Source: Opitutaceae bacterium (GTDB lineage: Bacteria; Verrucomicrobiota; Verrucomicrobiae; Opitutales; Opitutaceae). Taken from it: a stretch of 10,953 bases of DNA. Below are positions 8,264 to 10,953 of the stretch, piece by piece (position 1 is the first letter of the stretch; every line of letters starts with the position of its first letter). The stretch covers positions 1 to 10,953 of the forward strand of contig JAISAX010000741.1 in the NCBI GenBank assembly GCA_031266495.1, given 5' to 3'. The translations under genes were made by a program, and so were the position numbers. Under the pieces are notes generated by a model that saw nothing but the letters and a program-made list of their open reading frames with translations, did no database searches and was not told the origin of the DNA.

Positions 8264-9010
8264 TCAAGGTTTGAAGAAAAAAGGTTCGCCTTCCTTCGCC
8301 CAGTTGATGCCGCCGGCGGCGTAGTCGATGGACGTGTCGGTTTTGGTTTCGTCGGCGTCATGGTTACCGCGGCGTGTCACCACCGCCCCCGACACCATCA
8401 GGCAATTCATCTTTCCGCGATGCCGGTATTTTGGATAATAATACGATCCTCCCGGGTAGCCGGAAATATTCTTGCTGTCGGTGCCGACGCCCATCGATTC
8501 CCAGAGCATGAGCGTGCGAGAGGGAGCCGGGATCGCCGAAAACGGAACCGCCGGCACCGGGACAGGCGGATCGCCGCTGGTCGTATCCCGGTTGAGGTAA
8601 CGATTGTATTGATAACCGCGACGATCCTCCTCGTTGGTAGTTCCGGAAAAATACGCCGCGTATTCGGAAAAGCGTACCGCCAGGCTCGGGCAGGTGCCGG
8701 CCCGCGCAGACATGATCCGTCCGGGCTTGCCCTCGATGGCAGACATGTAGCCGTTGAGCTGCTGATGCCATGCGGGACTACTGCTGCCGGTGGGGAAACA
8801 GTCCTTGTTGTCCACCGCGAACATGTTGAACGCCACGCCGTACTGACGGAGGACGGACACACAGGCGACGGCGCGGGCGGATTCGCGGACCCGGCCGGCC
8901 ACGGGAATGATGATGCCGGCAAGGATGCCGATGATGGCAATGACCACGAGGAGTTCGACCAACGTGAAACCTCCTGCGAAACGGCTTCTGGTTAAGGCGG
9001 AGTGGTGCAT
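8264..9010 (-). CDS. Prepilin-type N-terminal cleavage/methylation domain protein
   Basis: This 248-residue protein has a classic type IV pilin/type II pseudopilin leader. Residues 1-14 are short and basic, the prepilin peptidase site lies between Gly14 and Phe15 in GGFTLVELLVVIAIIGILA, and Glu19 is the conserved Glu at mature position 5. The hydrophobic helix runs to about residue 37. The rest is a globular domain. Near the C-terminus KYRHRGKMNCLMVSGAVV resembles the H-x-G...N...DG-V motif of the pseudopilin-like families abundant in Verrucomicrobiota and Planctomycetota, with Ser in place of the usual Asp. No secretion ATPase or other pilus gene is nearby, so it depends on machinery encoded elsewhere if it assembles at all. 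It is the first gene of the operon, divergent from the LacI-family regulator, and its stop lies 2 bp before the GH42-like ATG. I see no clear ribosome site before ATG 9010. A role in displaying or exporting the hydrolases is inference. Confidence 0.88.
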   Translation of the reverse strand: MHHSALTRSRFAGGFTLVELLVVIAIIGILAGIIIPVAGRVRESARAVACVSVLRQYGVAFNMFAVDNKDCFPTGSSSPAWHQQLNGYMSAIEGKPGRIMSARAGTCPSLAVRFSEYAAYFSGTTNEEDRRGYQYNRYLNRDTTSGDPPVPVPAVPFSAIPAPSRTLMLWESMGVGTDSKNISGYPGGSYYYPKYRHRGKMNCLMVSGAVVTRRGNHDADETKTDTSIDYAAGGINWAKEGEPFFFKP

Positions 9011-9113
9011 GACGGGGGAAAATTCGGGAAATGTCCGGTTGCGTTGCGGGTGGAGAGAGAGGCGACGGCAGACACCGAACCGAAGAAACAGATTGAATGC
9101 CAGCGGCTGATTT

Positions 9114-9125
9114 CTTTACGTAAAG
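9114..9125. promoter_or_regulatory. Candidate LacI-type operator in the divergent intergenic region
   Basis: CTTTACGTAAAG is a perfect 12-bp palindrome with the central CG typical of LacI-family operators. It ends 3 bp before the regulator's ATG, within the 118-bp gap (9011-9128) that must hold promoters for both the regulator and the minus-strand operon. A related 14-mer lies at 1287-1300. TTGAAT at 9093-9098 could be a -35 for the regulator, with the palindrome covering the -10 position 17 bp later, but the -10 match is poor. If correct, transcription would begin almost at the ATG. I see no convincing minus-strand promoter hexamers. Autoregulation plus operon control is inference. Confidence 0.55.
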
Positions 9126-9128
9126 TCC

Positions 9129-10226
9129 ATGTCACATCCCCCCTCCCCCCCCGCCGCCACCGCCGCCATCGCCGGTGATCCCGCGAAAACCGCGACGGCA
9201 AAATCGGTCCCTCTGCGAGTGATCGCGGAGAAGGCGGGGGTCACGCGCATGACGGTGTCGCTGGCGTTGCGCGGTCACCCTACGATCCCCCCGCAGACGC
9301 GCAAACGCATCGCGGGCATCGCGCAGAAACTGGGTTACCGGCCGGACCCGGAGATGTCGGCGCTGATGGCCCGGTTGCACACCGTCACGCGCACGCGCAG
9401 CGAATCCACCCTGGCAGTTGTAACCGATCCCACGTGGGAACAATTCCCCACATATCGCGATTATTTCGACGGAGCCAAGCGGCGGGCGGAGCAACTCGGC
9501 TACTTGCTGGCCGGATTCAGCCTCAACCGGAAGGACATGAGCGAAAAACGCCTGAGCCAGATCCTCTGGACGCGTGGCATCGAAGGCGTGTTGATTTTTC
9601 CACTACTTTCCGAGCCGGGAGAGTTCAGTCTGCAACTGGACTGGGAAAAATTCTCGGTGGCCACGATCGCGTTTTCCGTGGCGAAACCGCAGATCCACCG
9701 GAGTTCCTCGCACCACGCGCAGGTGGTGCAGGAGGCGTTCCACCAGTTGCATGCGCTGGGTTATCGGCGGATCGGGCTGGCATTGCCGTCGCACCACGAC
9801 GCGCGCACCGGGCACCATTGGCGGGCGGGTTTTTTGTGTGCGCAGCATCTGCTGGCGGACAAGGGAGCGAAACCCGTGCCTCCGCTGATCACGCCGCGCT
9901 GGGATTTCGGGACGTTCGCCGCCTGGTTTCGCGAATACCATCCGGATGCCGTTCTCGGTATCGACCGTCCGGTGACAGATTGGATCGGGCGTTGCGGCGC
10001 CCGGGTGCCGGACGAGGTGGGTTATGCGAGCATCGATCTCACGGTGGCCGTTGGCGACAATGTCAGCGGCATGAATCAGAATTCGGTGGAAATCGGCGCG
10101 GCGGCGCTCGACCTCGTGGTGAGCGGCGTGCGCCAGCACGAACGCGGCATCCCGAAGCACCCAAAGATCGTCATGATTGGAGGCTTCTGGCAGGCTGGCG
10201 GCACTACGCGCCGCAAGCGGCGGTGA
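9129..10226 (+). CDS. LacI-family transcriptional regulator
   Basis: This 365-residue DNA-binding regulator probably senses a sugar. Residues 1-26 are a Pro/Ala/Thr-rich extension absent from most LacI proteins. The helix-turn-helix follows (LRVIAEKAGVTRMTVSLALRG, about 29-49) with the usual GYRPDPEMSALMARL hinge at 69-83. The effector domain spans about 94-355 in periplasmic-binding-protein-like form (STLAVVTDPT, YFDGAKRRAEQLGY, RGIEGVLIF, LHALGYRRIGLALP, DAVLGIDRPVTDWI, VGYASIDLT). The start is forced: an in-frame TGA lies at 9108-9110 and the next ATG falls inside the HTH. No Shine-Dalgarno is visible between them, because the palindromic operator occupies that space. It is divergent from the hydrolase operon, the common arrangement for a local regulator. 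The target sugar is not evident; a galacturonide or galactoside would fit the neighbours. Confidence 0.93.
   Translation: MSHPPSPPAATAAIAGDPAKTATAKSVPLRVIAEKAGVTRMTVSLALRGHPTIPPQTRKRIAGIAQKLGYRPDPEMSALMARLHTVTRTRSESTLAVVTDPTWEQFPTYRDYFDGAKRRAEQLGYLLAGFSLNRKDMSEKRLSQILWTRGIEGVLIFPLLSEPGEFSLQLDWEKFSVATIAFSVAKPQIHRSSSHHAQVVQEAFHQLHALGYRRIGLALPSHHDARTGHHWRAGFLCAQHLLADKGAKPVPPLITPRWDFGTFAAWFREYHPDAVLGIDRPVTDWIGRCGARVPDEVGYASIDLTVAVGDNVSGMNQNSVEIGAAALDLVVSGVRQHERGIPKHPKIVMIGGFWQAGGTTRRKRR
9138..9152. repeat. C-tract in the start of the regulator gene
   Basis: Six C, one T and eight C lie at codons 4-8 of the LacI-family gene and are followed by CCG-type triplets. The C8 run could slip during replication and shift the frame ahead of the HTH. 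It could also be a sequencing-error hotspot. As given, the frame is intact. Confidence 0.7.
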
Positions 10227-10391
10227 GAGGATGCGACGCGCGGATGCCGTTGGCGGCCTGAAATCCGATGCCGCCGACACCGGTGCCACCGACACAGGGA
10301 ACAACGGAAGTTGGGTGCAACCGGAAGTGATGTCACGATGGAATGCCACGATGGATGACGTAACAGATGTTACGCAGGCGAGAGCGGGAGC

Positions 10392-10430
10392 GGCGGCATT
10401 CCTGCCGCTGCGACGACGCGAAGCGTCGCC
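10392..10430 (+). repeat. REP-like bipartite palindrome
   Basis: Two adjacent hairpins occur: GCGGCA-TTCC-TGCCGC (10393-10408) and CGACGC-GAA-GCGTCG (10414-10428). The second has the same stem as the hairpin at 5355-5369, with GAA instead of GGA in the loop. It sits inside the MITE-like unit. Confidence 0.6.
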
Positions 10431-10470
10431 GGTTCAGGGGAGGGAATGACGGAGAGGCAAGGGGCGAAAC

Positions 10471-10597
10471 ATTAGCGAAGATTAGCGGTCTCCATCATGC
10501 AGGTCCCGTGGTTCAGTACCCTCAACCCGTAAGGAACCGCTAATCCTCGCCCACCTTCGCCCTGCGGGCTTCGGAGGGCAGGCTAATCTTCGCTAAT
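10471..10597. repeat. ATTAGCG nested inverted repeat
   Basis: ATTAGCGAAGATTAG (10471-10485) is exactly inverted at 10583-10597, and ATTAGCGGT (10481-10489) is exactly inverted at 10536-10544. The left arm is itself two direct copies of ATTAGCG ten bases apart. Between the inner and outer right arms lies a GCCC-TGC-GGGC hairpin (10559-10569). The sequence could form a long branched stem. It is non-coding, and it lies inside the MITE-like unit, so it may be that unit's core. Confidence 0.75.
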
Positions 10598-10740
10598 CCG
10601 ATCCCGCTCTCCCGGATTTATGGTGGAAAAAATCTGTAAAACTATCCTCTCCCTGAATCCCTTGGTTGCGGCTGCGCCGCTCTGTGTAATCTTCCGTCTC
10701 CGTTACTTCCCTCCATCGTGACATCACTTCCGGTTACACC

Positions 10741-10866
10741 CTGAAGTTACGCGGGACGACGTGGCACGGGCTTCCAGCCCGTGGACGGCGCGCAGCGCCG
10801 CCTCCCTGCTCACCTTCGTGTCATTCACGGTAACCAACTGTAAGTCTCTCACTGAAGTTACGCGGG
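10741..10866 (+). repeat. 15-bp direct repeat flanking a palindrome
   Basis: CTGAAGTTACGCGGG occurs exactly at 10741-10755 and 10852-10866, 111 bp apart. Each copy is followed within about 15 bases by a strong palindrome (10765-10783 and 10877-10896). This hints at a repeat unit made of a conserved head plus a variable hairpin. Confidence 0.65.
10761..10805 (+). repeat. REP-like bipartite palindrome
   Basis: Hairpin CACGGGC-TTCCA-GCCCGTG (10765-10783) is followed at once by CGGCGC-GCA-GCGCCG (10786-10800) and CCTCC. The same two-hairpin order appears on the minus strand at 5390-5355, and the first hairpin also appears at 5318-5336. This supports a dispersed family of extragenic palindromes. 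Confidence 0.75.
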
Positions 10867-10876
10867 CCGGATGTAG

Positions 10877-10896
10877 GGGCGTCGCTTGCGACGCCC
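10877..10896. repeat. Perfect 20-bp palindromic hairpin
   Basis: GGGCGTCGC-TT-GCGACGCCC is a perfect 9-bp stem with a two-base loop, preceded by GTAG. It has no T-tract, so it is not a standard terminator; it fits an extragenic palindrome. The remaining bases to 10953 show no gene. Confidence 0.7.
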
Positions 10897-10953
10897 GCGC
10901 CTGGCGGAGTGTATTGGCGTTTCTCCCGTTGTGTCAGGTCGCTCGCGGGCCTT

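Larger units (their letters stand above)
10313..10742. mobile_element. MITE-like unit with 30-bp terminal inverted repeats
   Basis: Bases 10313-10342 (beginning GGGTGCAACCGGAAGTGATG) and 10712-10741 are inverted copies with one mismatch in 30. The unit of about 430 bp encodes no credible protein. GAAGTT occurs directly outside both ends (10307-10312 and 10743-10748), which could be a 6-bp target duplication if the unit ends at 10742. The interior holds further nested palindromes, including CGTAAC-AGAT-GTTACG (10359-10374). A non-autonomous transposable element is the best reading, but the family is unknown and no transposase is present. The right-hand GAAGTT belongs to a 15-mer that recurs at 10852, which weakens the target-duplication argument. 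Confidence 0.5.

Noticed and set aside
8262..8267. TTG start for the GH42-like protein
   Set aside because: An ATG two codons later gives the same signal peptide and a normal 2-bp gap after the pseudopilin stop.
10359..10374. CGTAAC-AGAT-GTTACG as a terminator or operator for the regulator gene
   Set aside because: It has no T-tract, does not match the CTTTACGTAAAG operator spacing, and lies inside the MITE-like unit.
10177..10449. 90-residue plus-strand frame after the regulator
   Set aside because: It overlaps the regulator's end out of frame and then runs into repeat sequence, with no recognisable domain.
5271..10896. CRISPR array
   Set aside because: The repeats are palindromic, unequal in spacing and in both orientations, with no regular spacers and no cas genes.

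Overview
The window looks like an accessory polysaccharide-use locus from a high-GC Verrucomicrobiota bacterium, most likely Opitutaceae-like. This rests on gene content: a LacI-type regulator, a stand-alone type II pseudopilin-like protein, a PEP-CTERM surface protein, and a run of pectin/hemicellulose-type hydrolases and esterases. There is no taxonomic marker gene, so the placement is an inference.

Layout from the left edge. Bases 1-110 are lower in GC (51 of 110) and are joined through a G/C homopolymer block (114-176) to ordinary sequence; this may be a contig end or chimera. A minus-strand PEP-CTERM protein gene follows (1155-220), with its own 200-bp upstream region. Upstream of that, also on the minus strand, lie five genes that read in the order pseudopilin-like protein (9010-8264), large GH42-like glycoside hydrolase (8261-5463), exported alpha/beta-hydrolase esterase (5205-4252), GH28 polygalacturonase-like enzyme (4255-2963) and sialate O-acetylesterase-family esterase (2966-1356). 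The last three overlap as ATGA stop/start pairs. The 257-bp gap between GH42 and the esterase is filled by a hairpin-rich inverted-repeat element. On the plus strand, a divergent LacI-family regulator (9129-10226) faces the operon across 118 bp. The remaining 727 bp hold no credible gene but are packed with inverted repeats, including a MITE-like 430-bp unit and REP-like palindromes.

How the genes may work together: GH28 would cut galacturonan backbones, the GH42-like enzyme would remove beta-galactosyl or related side chains, and the two esterases would strip acetyl or other acyl groups that block them. No transporter is present. The LacI-type regulator probably senses a derived sugar. A 12-bp palindrome with a central CG (CTTTACGTAAAG) sits four bases before its start codon, in the region shared with the pseudopilin operon. 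A one-mismatch copy sits about 130 bp upstream of the PEP-CTERM gene. This suggests one small regulon joining regulator, hydrolase operon and surface protein, and it is the most testable observation in the window.
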